Assembly (NCBI RefSeq): GCF_008831285.2
Contig: NW_022205121.1
Coordinates: 1-37,245 of the forward strand
DNA from: Nymphaea colorata
Lineage: Eukaryota > Streptophyta > Magnoliopsida > Nymphaeales > Nymphaeaceae
Length of the DNA: 37,245 nucleotides
Reading direction: 5' to 3'
Positions within the stretch are counted from its first letter, which is position 1. Each line of letters starts with the position of its first letter. Shown here piece after piece: positions 21,575-35,996 of the stretch. The translations under genes were made by a program, and so were the position numbers. Under the pieces are notes generated by a model. That model ran no database searches, was not told the DNA's origin, and was given only the letters and a program-made list of their open reading frames with translations.

Positions 21575-23793
21575 ATGTGTTTGAGGTTTATAATGTCAAT
21601 CTTTTTCTATTTTGGATTTGTAGAATGTAATAATCAGAATAGAAAAGAAGGAATGATAAATAAGTCGAAGCATTCGATGGAAAAACTGAATAAGCAAAAC
21701 CACAAAAATTTAATAAAGAAGTATAAAATAAATTTTAATCCTTTGCTTTTACCTAAATTGGCCTTCGTAGGATATCACCTCAAAAAAGATCCATCCTTTC
21801 AAGTCTTTTTATCAAAGTTGCAGCTCTTCGATAAATACACCATATAACGGTAGAACCTTTTCATTGAACATATGAAGCAACTCATCATGGGCCTTGAGGA
21901 TGAGGCAGAGAAGATGGAAGAAAATATATTGCTTGTTGGAATCGAGAAATAATCCAAAAAAGAAATTAAAAGTTGCATCAACCTCGAAGAGGATAAGTAT
22001 AAATACGGCAAGATATTGACCAGTAGACTCATAGATCTCAATAGTTTATTTTTCATATCGAGAGATTGGATAGATAACCCATTTAGGAAAAATAATGCAA
22101 AAATATATTGGAGAAAGAAATCAATAAAATCAAGAGAATGAAAAGTTAATACAGGAAAAGTAAAGCATAATAATAAAATGAATAGACTAAAATAGAAGAA
22201 AATAAGAAGTACTTTAAGCTTAGCTAGTTTAAGCTGAATTAGATGAACAGAAACATAAAGAACGTGGATAATATGCTCAGTGCAATCGAGTGGAAAGAAA
22301 GTATAAAAAATCAAGAACTGAAGCATTCTGCGATATTAAAAGTCAAGGATCTTAATAATATGTTGACCCACTATACCACAAATAAGCGGTAATTACTATG
22401 GAATAGAGCTAAGACCAGCCATAGCTAAACTTAGGTAAATTGATAAAAGATATTGATGGCAAAATGATCAAAAAGTCGACTCTGAACCGCACATAACGAG
22501 CCAAAGAGTTAATACAAGCATAGTCAGATCAAAAGAAGTGGTTTTCAGAAGACCCAAACATAAGTTAGTGAATAGATTAAAAAAAATCTCAAATCTAATT
22601 AGCACCAGCAAGGAAAATCTGCTAAGTATAGCATAAGAAACAATGGAATTCATGATACTGATAAGCCTCACCATAATAAAGTCACATCAATAGCCAATAT
22701 ACGGTCATCAAGGTCATAATTAAATCAGATAAAATTAACTCAAGAGGCACCCAAAGCCAAAACCAGAAAAATAGTCGGCTTTTTTTACGAAATAGCAAGA
22801 AAAAATCGATAAAGATCAGTGAGCAAGATGGCTTGGAAGAATAGTCCTTTGAAGATGAAAAGTAAGAAATAACAAAATCAAGGATGAAGACAGTGAAGTT
22901 TAGCGAGCAGCTCATCGAATAAAAAAACAGCTACATAAAACCAAAAAGACAAGGCCGTAAGTTTGGAAGGAAATAGGGAAAGATTTTCTTCCATAGGACA
23001 TAATCAATTGTCGATGTAGATGAAGACTCTAGCAATAATAAGTAAACTCTTGAGAGCAAAAGATAGCTGAACAGTTCTAAAATACTGAGAAGGGACGCTT
23101 TCCAGCAACAGCCAACGTTATCCCTTCTAACCTGGTGCGATCAGTTGCCAATATGAAGCGAAAGGGCAGAATTTTAGGGTTTAAGCTAACAAGCATCTTG
23201 AAAGACTCCTCATGGAGGAAAACATACAGTAGATGCTCATCGACAACTAGCTTTACGACAAATCTCAAGAGTTCTTCCAAAAATACAAGAGCAAAAAGAA
23301 CAGAAGAAAGTACTCAGCTAGAAGACTTGGATCAGATGCAGGGCGGACTTAAACAGATCAAAAAATGACAAGAACAATATCTTAATGGAGGTGGACATTG
23401 ATGACCAATCAGAGCTTTCAGAAGATAGTCAATTGTACGTCCAAAACGATATCTTCAAAGTTACTTCAAAGGATTTAAAGACATTCGTTAGAGTTATGTC
23501 CAAACAATGCCCTACCACCACAAGCACATGGCTTAGTTTTACGGCGGAGAGCACTTCTAGAGCATCAACCACCAATTAACACAAACTAGCACGGTCATTA
23601 CTATTTCAACCGGTTAGTCATGCACAGCGGTAACCATAGTTCCCTTGACGACTACATTCCCTACACTTTTCCCTAGGCTTAAAACAAATTCTAAGGCCTT
23701 CGTTTTGACTTCGGAAAACAGCTGTCCAAACAACTAAGCAACATCCAGCAAAAAAACCTATAATGCAGCTCTGCAATGGTCAGCTGCTTATGA
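21575..23793 (+). CDS. Coiled-coil/basic protein, unrecognised
   Basis: Reads MCLRFIMSIFFYFGFVECNN near the start; the ATG at 21593 is an alternative. Then KLAFVGYHLKKDPSFQVFL, helical segments (NLFIEHMKQLIMGLEDEAEK, KEINKIKRMKSQYRKSKAQ, NRNIKNVDNMLSAIEWKESI), a basic Ser/Lys region (KSIKISEQDGLEEQSFEDEK, KNSYIKPKRQGRKFGRKQGK) and a His/Tyr-rich C-terminus (SYVQTMPYHHKHMAQFYGGE, HSSLDDYIPYTFPQAQ), ending SAMVSCL-TGA. Many Gln are TAA/TAG. The frame changes about six times through one-base breaks (the first near 22100) and perhaps introns. No known domain is visible. It converges on the fusion gene with 62 bp between the stops. Confidence 0.55.
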
Positions 23794-23855
23794 TTATTTA
23801 TTGATTTAATTCATAATAATAATACCAATAATGATAAATGATCTGGGTGGCATAA

Positions 23856-26069
<2,214 letters not shown>

Positions 26070-28307
26070 ATGAAAGGGCAAATGTACCGGCTTGCTAACC
26101 AGGGTAAGCTCTACTAATCAAACGAGACCAACTAGTTATTGACATAGGTCTTGGATAATAAGCTTCACTACCTCAACCGTTCCTTCGTAGCCTTTAAGTT
26201 TATTTTAGGAACATAATCTATTGATCCAAGAAATTTATCTTGATATCATAAAAAACAAAAAAACAATACATGCAAAAGAGCTAAAATAATACTATCGGTT
26301 GTTCACGAATAGTAAGGCATAATCTTTGATGTTTGATCACCAGATTAGCATCAGAATCAAAATTTCGAACTGAATCCAAATAATAAAGAAATGGTCTATG
26401 CCCTCAAGCGTCTCTACTGCAGACTCATATAGAAGATTATGGTCAAGATATCGTATTATCTCATGAATAAACCCTCCTTTAACTTCGTGTATGCCCATGC
26501 CAGTGAACTCATCAAGAAATGCGAGACTTTGATGAGGAGGCTGAACAATCTCAAGGATTTGAGTAATATCAATTAAGTCATCGAAAGAATATTCCAAGAA
26601 AATGAAGAATTTCAAGAGTATATTTTCCATTAATTAATCTATAAGGGTTATATCAACTCGGTTGATTAGTTTTACCGAATCAATGGCATCGATCTTGAAC
26701 ATAGGGATGTATATTAACGCAACAAGTAAAGCTCAGATGATGGATAAAGTGACGAAGAAGTTATTGTGGAACGAAGGGTAAAATTCAAAGCTAAATATGA
26801 AAGCAATTTAAATAAAGATCTGATCAATTCATGCCTGAAAAAATAAGCTAGGCCTGTCAACGATGCAAAACACCTAACGGTCATCAATAACCGGGCAGGG
26901 ATGATCGAATTAGAAAACAAATACAAGGATCTTATCATCTCTCTTGATAAGATTATCACCGAAGAGCAATTTGAATAGATCACTTAAGTCAAAGAATTTT
27001 AAGAAAATGAAAAGATGAGTCTTCCTAGGAAACAGTAAAGTCCAAGATCATCGAGGAAACTATTGAGGAAGCTTCTTAAACTCATCAATAGGCTGAGCCT
27101 GTGCCTCACTTTAGCCAAACCTATGAAGGCCTAACTCCGTAAGAGCTGAAGTTTCGCGTCCAAGTACAAGAAGTCAACATACCGGACAGAAAAGACAACG
27201 AAAATCAAGAAATAATTGAGCAAGAAATCGTTCTAGATGAATGCTCAAGGTCAATAGTATGATACGAGGAGCGAACTTCATAAGCAATAAATCACAATCC
27301 AGAGCATGAATTCAAGCTCCATTATTCCTGATACTAACAGATAAAGAACAAGGAAACCATCAAGGAAGTATACATCTCCTTTTTTCTCGAAGTCTTTTGT
27401 GAATGCAATAAAATCCATATAAAAAGCAACCTCACCGACCAATCAAACAGGCTCTCAATTAAAAGGATGAGTGAGCACATCATTTAATTCCAAAGATAGA
27501 GCTAGAAGGACAGTTTTTCCCTAAGCCAAAAAAGTACGAAATAAAAAATGACGATGATGCATGCATTACAAAAAAGTAACCAGAAAAAATCTATCATAAA
27601 ATTGTTGAATATCTACAAGAATAGAACCCTGAAAGCTTTGTTGGTTAAACACGTCGGTAGTTGCATGAAGCATCATAGGGTAAATTCACTGAACGATCAA
27701 GATAAAGATAAAGAAAAAAAGAGTTCAGATATGAGAAGAAAATCGATTTCGGCGATAAGAACTAAAAAAACGATTAAAACCAATGCGAAAATGATGTCAT
27801 GGTTAACAGGTTATCAAGAATGAAGGATGAACCAATTATCAAGCGTAAGATACTAAGAAGCCAAACAAAATAATCTATTTTTAAGCAAGAGTCAGCAAGC
27901 AGACTCAAGCACCTCGACATCTTGAAGTCCCAACTCAAGAAGAATTGTTAAACTCTTCAAAGACTTAAGATCTTTTGAAAAACTTCCAATACCTTGAGAC
28001 CAAGTTAAAAGCGCCAGTCAAGGCCTCCATTTTCCAAAACTTCCGACTAAGTCAAAAGGTGACGGTTTCCAACATGTACAAAGTGGGATAGAAGGAGAAT
28101 TCAAGTTTGAGGAGTTCTCCTGAGAAGCAGTCTCTGCAGTCGGCATCGATTTTAACATCCAACGGCATCCAAAGTATAGATATATTAAAGTATAACAAAG
28201 AGAGGGTTTACAAATCGAGTAAAACTGTCTAGATTTCGCCGACGCAGACACCCTTGTTTCCTCACTTTGAGGTTTACGATAGGATTAGGAGAGTCATGAT
28301 CAAATGA
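26070..28307 (+). CDS. Large helical protein, unrecognised
   Basis: It starts MKGQMYRLANQGKLYQSNET and continues as helices (LDNKLHYLNRSFVAFKFIL, NNKEMVYALKRLYCRLIQKI, HASELIKKCETLMRRLNNLK, ENKYKDLIISLDKIITEEQF). The helix-rich first third, about 250 residues, vaguely recalls VHS/GAT-type helical bundles, but I cannot name it. The middle is acidic and Glu/Gln-rich (IIEETIEEASQTHQQAEPVP, DNENQEIIEQEIVLDE), and the C-terminus is basic and Ser-rich (ENSSLRSSPEKQSLQSASI, SPTQTPLFPHFEVYDRIRR), ending VMIK-TGA. The frame changes at several points (near 26230, 26350, 27035, 27250, 27990) by small introns or single lost bases that I did not resolve. No enzyme motif is seen. Confidence 0.5.
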
Positions 28308-28542
28308 TCCTCATTTAATATTGAATATATGACTTTAATACCCTTTTTGACATATTTCCATGCAAGCTCAATAGTTTCTATCATCGTTAATCTCTTTTTT
28401 GGTGTATTGCGGGATTGGTTATGAGATTTTGTTTATATATTGTAAATAAAATGGTAAAGCCAAAATGAATAAATTATGGTTATCAATAAATCCGATAATT
28501 GCAAGTTGATTTTCCTCTAAAAACATAAAAATACGAAATGAG
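28308..28542. other. Intergenic spacer
   Basis: About 235 bp, AT-rich, between the end of one plus-strand gene and the start of the next. Presumably 3' end and promoter; nothing else seen. Confidence 0.35.
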
Positions 28543-30016
28543 ATGTTGGTGGAAGCTGATTTGCGATTAATTTTAATTTTGAATTTACAAGTACGTTTGC
28601 TTCTTTTGTAATAAAATTGAAGGTTGCATTAATAATGAGCCGAAATTATCTATTTTAAAACAACCAGCTGCCTCTCAATTATTAAATCATTGATGATCCT
28701 AACAGTACCAAGAGATTATTAGCCACCAAATTCAACTCTGAAAACTCTTAGATTGTATACCTGCTCATCGGGAATACCAACAAGTCATCATCGACCAAAA
28801 AATATGAATTATTTAACTGGAACATCACTTCCAATTTACTTTCACTGAATTATAGAAACTCTAATTGGAACTGCAGCATTAAATGCGAAATCTCAGCATC
28901 CGCTACTTTTTTTCTTTTGGAGGATCATCTATACACCTATCTTTATACCCTGGACTGGGAAGGTGTCATCGATGAGCTCATAATTTCCCAGAAGAAAAAT
29001 ACAATCTCTATTTTAGACTAAACTAAAAAAATCAGGAAAAAAGCAGATATCAGTAAAAGAAACTATGTTTATGCTTCAGGAAATGACCTTATAGCCCTGA
29101 GCTATACTAACTCCACCATAATAATGAACGTTTTTCCCATTCCTACCGTCTATAACTTCAATCCGAATAACTTTGTCCTTGATACAAGACTATATCAAAC
29201 CAAATTATACATTCTTTATCGTAGCATAGTAACATACAACATATATCTTTACGAGTTTCAGCGAGTCCAGCTCCTCTTCAAGCAATATCCCAACAATACC
29301 AAATTAACTGAGACGGGGATAACTATTAATGAGGTCTTTAGATTTAACAATAACTATATCTCTAAGGTGATAAAATTTGTCAGGGGTGTTGATAATGCCA
29401 CTGGGAATATGATTATCTGGGCGTATAATGATAATTAGGCCTATAAGTGCAATAATGCCCCTTGTATTGGCTTCGGATATGAAATTTACAATAATATCAT
29501 CTTTTCTTCTGTTACTTCTACCAATTATACTATGGCATTCTATGGAAAATCTAACATAATCGATATAAAGAACTTTAAAACCTCTTTGATCGCAGAATCT
29601 ATTGGCCAGTTCCATTTTAAATTGAACATTTCTATTACTGAAATGATGTCATTTTCAAGCTACACCGTCACAAAGCTTCTTGTCTCCACCTCTGGAGGCT
29701 TATTTCCATCCATCTATAAGATGGTAAACGATTGTAGGAAGATAAAAGCTTTATAGTTCTAAAATTTTTGCCGATGCCAGCTTCCCTACATCTACAATCC
29801 CATTTCGCAAATGTGCACAAAACCTGAGCTTAGTTATTCCGACCATAGCTTGGACACTGTGTACATTGCCTTTATTGCGATATGTTCTAGTAAGTTGTGA
29901 ATAATTTAGTTTTGCTCGTGACTTTGGTCTTTATTATCTACCGTAAAATTATATCCCTGAAGAGGATTAGAAAATCATGGCAATATAACGCAGCTTAAAA
30001 TATCATCTTTTAGTGA
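28543..30016 (+). CDS. Predicted type I membrane protein with extracellular domain
   Basis: This is the cleanest frame on the chromosome: more than 1200 nt of exon without any break. It starts MLVEADLRLILILNLQ; after a 32-nt intron (28591-28622) comes VALIMSRNYLF, together a hydrophobic leader. The long middle is rich in Asn, Tyr, Ser and Ile with several N-x-S/T sites (e.g. NITSNLL, NCSIKC, NYTMAF) and alternating strand-like segments, as in a secreted or lumenal domain. A Cys cluster (DCRKIKALQFQNFCRCQLPY, then ISQMCTKPE) precedes the membrane anchor VYIAFIAICSILLVTLVFII and a basic cytoplasmic tail (YRKIISLKRIRKSWQYN). A 20-nt intron (29891-29910) splits the anchor. I do not recognise the family; a surface or endomembrane protein is the natural inference. 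Confidence 0.75.
28591..28622 (+). other. 32-nt intron joining the leader to the membrane protein
   Basis: GTACGTTTGC...AAATTGAAG. The upstream exon, from the ATG at 28543, is in frame with the long downstream exon only when this is removed, and the join gives a plausible hydrophobic leader. Confidence 0.6.
29891..29910 (+). other. 20-nt GT-AG intron in the membrane protein gene
   Basis: GTAAGTTGTGAATAATTTAG has a consensus 5' site and 3' TTTAG and contains an in-frame TGA. Its removal turns an abrupt end into a complete transmembrane anchor with a basic tail. Confidence 0.85.
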
Positions 30017-30064
30017 ATCTTTTCAGATGAAGTTGGGATTGGCAATAATTGATGTACATAATGA

Positions 30065-31217
30065 TCATTTTTTCGAAAACTTCCTGTAAAATTATTTGTC
30101 AGCTTCGTCCTTGAACTTGCAGACAAAGTTTACCTTGTTTATCTCGTAAAATCCTTCCCCGAGCTGTGGCTCTTACTTGTACTTGAAGAAGGAGTGGATA
30201 GGGATGGAGCCAGCCTTTCCTGATAGATGCTCTCTCTTGTCATTTGCGACTCTTTGATAATCGTTGTGGAAGCAAATCTCCTTGGAGTTAAAACTCAAAG
30301 CATCTGACCTTATATCCGTACTTTTTGGCAAGGCCGATGAAATAGGCTCTGTCTTCCTTCTTTGGGTTTGTATTGTCGATAACCACGCTCTTTCCCTGCT
30401 TGATTTCCTCCTCAGCAACTTTATAACATTTTTCCTTGGTCTTCAAGGTGTCCCTGTTTACTCGAGAATACTTCTCCATATAGTTCTTCCAGAATGTTGA
30501 CTTTCCAGATGCGGGACTCCAACAAAGATGACCATCTCTTTTTCGACGAAGTCAACTTTATTGCCTTTTCCAACGACAACCTCACCAGTTTCGGGGATAG
30601 TGGTTGGATTGAATCCTTTCACCTCGATCACGTCTTGCTATCCGAAGAATAGATTCTAAGGAGTTTTGAACTATATTCCAACATTTAAGGCAAACTTCAA
30701 ATCTGAGTCTGAAAAATCTTTGTGCTTTGCAGTCTTCCTGCCTGCAGCATCTCCGCAGAAGAAGCTTTTGGCCTTATTTATCTTTACTCCGCCATTATTG
30801 CTTACCAGGACATCCCACATCTTGGTGCCGGGTTTGCGATATTCATCCTCGTGGGATGCGATAAAGACTTGCATCTAAATGCCGAGTTGGTTGGTGATGT
30901 TTTCGACCTTAGTCTTGATATCTGACGCCTTGGTGTGTCCCTTCTATATTCCTGCCTGGTTGGTAAAGATGACGATTTTGTAGCCGTCGTTGTACAATTC
31001 CTTGATCTTGGGACTCACTTTATCGTTTAAGAATAGCCAGTCATTGGCATCCTTCGGAATTTAGCACCACTTTTTCTGGTGATTATGGTGTCATCCATAT
31101 CAAAAGAAGCGATATTTCCATGTGGACCAGATTAGGTGAAGCACCGATAAGGCAGGTCTTCTCCTCGGACCAGCTCCACGAGCCAATTTTCTTATCGTTG
31201 TCTTTGCTTCCCTTCAT
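30065..31217 (-). CDS. PNKP: Polynucleotide kinase 3'-phosphatase
   Basis: It repairs DNA ends by removing 3'-phosphate and adding 5'-phosphate. The HAD phosphatase domain comes first: SFDMDDTIITRK (catalytic Asp pair), WLFLNDKVSPKIKELYNDGY, KIVIFTNQAGIQKGH, SHEDEYRKPGTKMWD and FFCGDAAGR ... KDFSDSDLKFALNVGI. The kinase follows: the P-loop VFVGVPASGKSTFWKN (read FVGVP then, after one restored base, ASGKST), VNRDTLKT, GKSVVIDNTNPKKEDRAYFI and GYKVRCFEF. The C-terminus PQLGEGFYEINKVNFVC is typical. There is no FHA domain; the phosphatase starts about 35 residues in. Four or five one-base breaks (e.g. the T run 31071-31075 and near 30512) are each repaired by one base. It converges on the membrane protein gene with 48 bp between stops. 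Confidence 0.88.
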
Positions 31218-31389
31218 TTTTCCTTTCTATTTGCAAATTGAATATAATATCTCCAATTTAGGTGAGGATATTAGAGATATTCTAATAAAATAAATAGGCG
31301 GGCATGAGTAAAAAAAATAAAAAAGGCTTTTTTAAAAGATGCAATATATTGATGAGGTTATCATGGCCTGAAATGTTAATTAAACAAAG

Positions 31390-31803
31390 ATGAGATAAAG
31401 ATAATAATTTGACGATAAGTTAAACCACAACAAACTCGATCGTCTCAAAATATAAGCCCCCGTTAGAAGCGGTTCCCTCTTCGCAAGGCCCTAACGTTCA
31501 TAATCTGTTTCTCGCAAGACGATCACCTAATCAAATACAAGCAACAAATCCATCGGGCGGCCTTTGTACGAGGAGACATATTATATAAGCAGCATCCGCG
31601 AGAATTACCTCACTCTCATTTCAGACAATATGGAAATACTGGAGCTTCCGCTGGGCCTGATCAGGGAGGACATCAAAATCGGCCATCCGATTAAACTCAA
31701 ATTGTAGTATGATGTTAAAAGGCAGCAAACTGATGATAACAGATTCAAAACAATTCAAAAAGATTTGTATAAAGAATTTCATCAGAAAAATAGTTAGAAC
31801 TGA
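31390..31803 (+). CDS. Small unrecognised protein
   Basis: An uninterrupted TGA-terminated frame of 137 codons. It starts MRQRQQFDDKLNHNKLDRLK, has a basic Ser/Thr-rich N-terminal half (SGSLFARPQRSQSVSRKTIT), and a more structured C-terminal half (ETYYISSIRENYLTLISDNM, then EILELPLGLIREDIKIGHPI). Several Gln are TAA/TAG. It lies 55 bp before SPO11 on the same strand. No family is recognised; it could also be an upstream part of the SPO11 gene, but the TGA at 31801 and the good SPO11 start argue for separate genes. Confidence 0.55.
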
Positions 31804-31858
31804 TCCTAATTACTTTGAACAATGATTATATTTAGACTATTTTTAGCAATATTCATAT

Positions 31859-32930
31859 ATGAACAACATCAAAGAACCCCAGGATGTGCCCTCCAGACTC
31901 AGGCAACTCAAACAGGACATCAAGGAATGCATCATCGATGAATCGTTCCAACTTCCACTGTATACTTACTTCAAGGAATTCAGTTTCGATACACTGCGAT
32001 ACGAAAATTACAAGAAGAATAGAATGGTGATCAACCTGAACACCATATGCACTGTTACTCGCATGCTCGAGATTATCGAAATAGCACTCACTTTGATGCA
32101 AAAGGGATAATACATCACCAAAAGAAACTTGTATTACAAACTCATCCACTACTACAAGGTCTATAGCATGGTAGATTCTGACATCGAACTCATAACCTTC
32201 AATTGCCAACTGCTTCGAGAAGATTTGCACATTATCAGCTCGAGTCGATGCCTTTTACTTGGAAACTTGACTATTCATATCGACTAAAGTGAGCTCAAAT
32301 GCACTTCTAAAATGATAACTAATGTATCTAATTTTAGAAAACTCAAGGGTCTTACCACCTCATGCACGAACTTGTTCATAATTGAGAAAGAGAGCGCGCT
32401 TCATCAAATAAACCAACAACTTTCCAATATTTTGCGCAGAACTAAGAGCCGTAATGGTTCAAATCCACCATCTTCATTACAGCTAAGGGCTATCCTGATT
32501 GCACGTGTCGATCTATCGTCGAGCTTCTATCGAAAAAAGTGGAGAAAATATATTATCTGGGTGATGAAGACATATTTGGCGTTGATATTCTGCTCAGCTA
32601 TGCAATTGGGTTCAACAACTTCAGCACAATCCTGCATAAAATCGAGTGGATTTAGCTCAATGCCATGATCGACCAACAAGACTTGAGCCTGAATACCAGA
32701 TGATCAGTAAGGAGGACATTAAGAAATATTTGGAAATATTTAACAGAAACTATGTGAAGGATTTGGAGGATTTTATTCCGAAAAATGAAATTGAGGAAAA
32801 ATTCAAGTAAAAAGGCATGTCCTGAAACGAGACTAAGAGAAATGAAAGAAAGAAGCAAGAAGATAGAGCTGTAATCGTTTTTCAAATTCTTGCCTGACAC
32901 TTGGATCGAGGATATAATCACCAAAAATGA
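31859..32930 (+). CDS. SPO11: SPO11, meiotic double-strand-break transesterase (topoisomerase VI A-like)
   Basis: SPO11 makes the DNA breaks that start meiotic recombination. It starts MNNIKEPQDVPSRLRQLKQD. The winged-helix (5Y-CAP) domain holds the catalytic tyrosine region in KGQYITKRNLYYKLIHYYK and continues LLREDLHIISSSRCLLLGNL. The Toprim domain shows TTSCTNLFIIEKESA (metal-binding Glu), STIFITAKGYPDCTCRSIVE and YYLGDEDIFGVDILLSYAIG, where DED takes the place of the usual DxD of DADPHG. The end is MISKEDIKKYLEIFNRNYVK ... REMKERSKKIELQSF, then about 20 more residues to a TGA near 32928. Frame breaks of one base occur near 32395-32460, 32690 and 32820. Length of about 355 residues is normal for SPO11. 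Confidence 0.85.
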
Positions 32931-32976
32931 TGATATAAATTTATATAATGAGATACCAGCTATATTCTAATAGCAC

Positions 32977-35804
32977 TCAATCAATTTGGATGACTTGGGG
33001 ATTGCTTTGTCCTCCTTCCTCTTTTCCATCATCATTGGTTTTAAATCTTTTGCGTCCTTCATTATTTTTATCATTTTTGTCATCGTAGGATCTGGGTCTG
33101 GTGTGACTTTCTTCTTTTGGCAGATTTTCGGCATAATGTTCGACAAACTTCAAGCGATGGTAGATTTCCTCCAAAGCATCATCTCGAATGAACGCCTATA
33201 TTAAAAGATATATACTGTCTTGAACATATTGACACTGAATTCCTCCTTGATCTCGATGAAACCGAACATCATCAGTGTTTGCTGCAAGTTCTTCAGCTTG
33301 TTCTTGAAGAGCTTGCTTACCTCGCCAAGACCGTACTTGTATCTGCAGATCAAACGATTCTTTTGGTACAAAAGGACTCCATTCAAGAAACTGTTTGAAG
33401 TTATTTTACGGTTGAGTTCTCTTGACCGATTGTTGCTGCTCTTGTTGTAGTAAACTTCAATGATCTTGCAGTTGGAGAGGTCCAATGCTTACTCTAGATC
33501 GATTATCTTTTCAGATTTAACAAGGTTATCGATTTTGTCGAAGAATTCGAGATTGTTGATTTCCATCACTTTGTGATCGCTAATTGTAAGAGAAACCTTC
33601 ATCTCATCGCACTTCAGATAGAGTAGGGTGAGGTAATTTTTGAGAGAAATGTCAATAGACTCCAAGAAAGTTCCATCCTAGAGACTCTATATCACTCTTT
33701 TTTAGCAGCAAAAGACGTCTCCATGCTTGGTGCTTTCTTTTAATTCTGGTTCTATTTGTCCAGCTTCATTCAGCATTTCCTTCAGGTTGGTGATGAAGAC
33801 AAAGTTGGGGCCTTCCTATCTCCTTTCGTTTGCTATTTTGATGTACATTTTGTATTATTAGTCAATGTATTTCTTGCTACGTCCATGTTTGGCTCAGTCA
33901 AGATGTTATTCTCAAGGATGTAGTAGTAAGTTCGGTAGGTATACTCGTGGGCTTTGCTGGATTCGTATTTTTAGATGACGAAAACTCTACGATTTTAGTT
34001 GTTTGCGCCGAATCTGCCGATGAAAAGAACGCGGTCACCTATTCTCAAAGATCCAAGCTTGATGTTTCGACTAAATTGCTTCCTGTCTTCAATCTTCTTG
34101 CGATTTATTCTTTTAGCTTCTTCCTTTCTTCTCCTCAGCTCCTTTTCTTCTTCTTTCTCACGCAACTACTTTTATTTTTGTTACTTTTGCTCCTTGGTTT
34201 CTTTTGAAATTGCGAGAATATTAGCACCTGTTGCATTTGCTGGAAGGGTTGTAGTGATGACTGGAGCGGGGATTGGGTTTGTGACTGGAGGGACGATATT
34301 AGCTGGTTCTTCTTTCATGATATTTCTTTTTGAAATGTCTTCTTATTTTATGTCTTCCAGCTGGTCGATATTCTCCTCAACGTAAGTCCTAAAGATCATC
34401 AGATCGTTGATGAAATCTGCATGAGTGCTCCAGATATTTTGCGTGCTTCCATTATCTTGAATCAAGCAATATTTTTCTTTTGTGTTATGATGGAATACTA
34501 TTCTGCACTCCTTTGCCTTCAGAGTAAGAGAGTTGTCGACTAGGAGACCGAAGGCGCTATAGACAAACTATATGCGATCGCTAAGTGATTACTTCAAGAT
34601 GATGTAATCTGAAAACTTAGACTTGGTGAGAGAGTTATGATACTAGTAGCATTAGTTACAGTTCAAGAACCTGACTCGGATATCTTGGGCTTATACTTAC
34701 TATCGTTGAGCTTTTGGTCCAACTATTTGAGATCCAAGTTGAAGATCTGCAATCCTGAAGGAATTTTCTTCAGATTTTGAGTTTCGTTCAGAGTCTGTTG
34801 GCCGAAGATGAAACATTTGTCATTACAGAAGTTGATTGAATAACCGAAGTGAGGGATATTCTCGACGATTCCTTTAAGCTTGATCCAGTTCCAGTGCACT
34901 TCTTGGATATTGTAGACCCAAAAGCCAGGCTAGCTTGTCATTTTGTTATTGTAGTAATTTTATCCTCCCCAAAGCATCAAATATTTATCATTAAGATTCA
35001 AAAAAGTGCCAACCTTCTTGGCTGGTTTTGTATTTGTGATGATCTCCTTGATCCAAACATCAGGCTTTGTGCTCATCGGCCTGTACAAAAACCTCAGCTG
35101 GTAAAAGTCATCAAGGAGAAGGTTGGTGACGCCATCTTCATCAGCTATCATCCTCTCTCCTCCGAAGAGGTAAAGAAAATCTCCCTGTGAGGCAAGGGCA
35201 GGTTTTAGTCTACAGCTGATCTTCATGTCGTAGCTTGATTCTTCTATCTGTATCCAAACCTTATTCTCAATCCTGTAGATGTGAAGATCGTTAAGGTTAT
35301 TTCCATCGTTTCTTCCGCCATAGAGAACGATCATACTGCGTTGATGCAAAACCAATGATGCATTTTCTCTGGGCGAGGGTGAGTATCCCTTGAGTTCTTG
35401 TCTTTTCCAATTGAAGGATTCCAGATTGAGGCACCAGAGGCCGACTACGTATCCATCGTTTTTATAGTTTTTGCCTCCGAAGAGGTACATCATGTTATTG
35501 AATATGATGGTGGAGTGTGAGTAAATGTAGCTGAAGGAGTTATTATTTAGAAAATTGGTGATGCTCTTCGACCAGTTCTTGTTTGTGATGCTGTATCGAT
35601 ATATGGTCCTTTGCTAGTTTGCGTGGTCCTAGGGCTAATCCTGAGGAAGACCGCCATAGATATAGAGGGATGTTTTATGGACAATGCTGGAATGATATTG
35701 ACGCTGGCTTGGCTCATCGGCTGCTCGTTATTAGAGGGGTTTCACCCAAGTTCCCAGGTTGAGTGGGTCGATGGCTAGGCACTCCATCATCTCGTTTAGA
35801 TCCA
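32977..35804 (-). CDS. Large Kelch-repeat protein
   Basis: It starts MDLNEMMECLAIDPLNLGTW. The N-terminal about 350 residues are a Kelch propeller with blades marked by LYIYGGLPQD, MMYLFGGKNYKND, MIVLYGGRNDGNNLNDLHIY, FLYLFGGERMIADEDGVTN, YLMLWGGQNYYNNKMTSQ and CFIFGQQTLNETQ. After a one-base break near 34685 the frame runs on through a domain I do not recognise (FSDYIILKQSLSDRIQFVYS), a Pro-rich linker, a highly charged helix (QLREKEEEKELRRKEEAKRI), a segment IKLGSLRIGDRVLFIGRFGA that could be a small beta barrel, and a helical C-terminus (EIYHRLKFVEHYAENLPKEE) ending NPQVIQID-TGA. About 930 residues. It may be an adaptor or scaffold; whether everything is one gene rests on the lack of a TGA in the continuing frame. 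It converges on SPO11 with about 45 bp between. Confidence 0.7.
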
Positions 35805-35996
35805 TTTATAAAATTTGTTTAAATTGATAATAAGGAGCAAATTTAATAAAATAATCAAAATAAGACACATATCAACGCGGAAAATGGATTGGTTTGACCT
35901 ACCATTTGGATATCTTGGAATATATGATCCAATCATGGATTGCTTATCCATCTAAAAGACTTAAATAACATAATTAAAGCTAATGAATCTTATAAA

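Noticed and set aside
15523-22915. Many short hydrophobic minus-strand frames across the coiled-coil genes
   Set aside because: The complement of Lys/Gln/Glu-rich codons always gives Phe, Leu and Ser; these frames have no start context or homology.
33947-34385. Hydrophobic plus-strand frames that look like membrane proteins (33947-34385 and 32986-33204)
   Set aside because: They are the reverse of Lys/Glu-rich coding sequence of the Kelch gene, which reads as Phe/Leu/Ser on the other strand.
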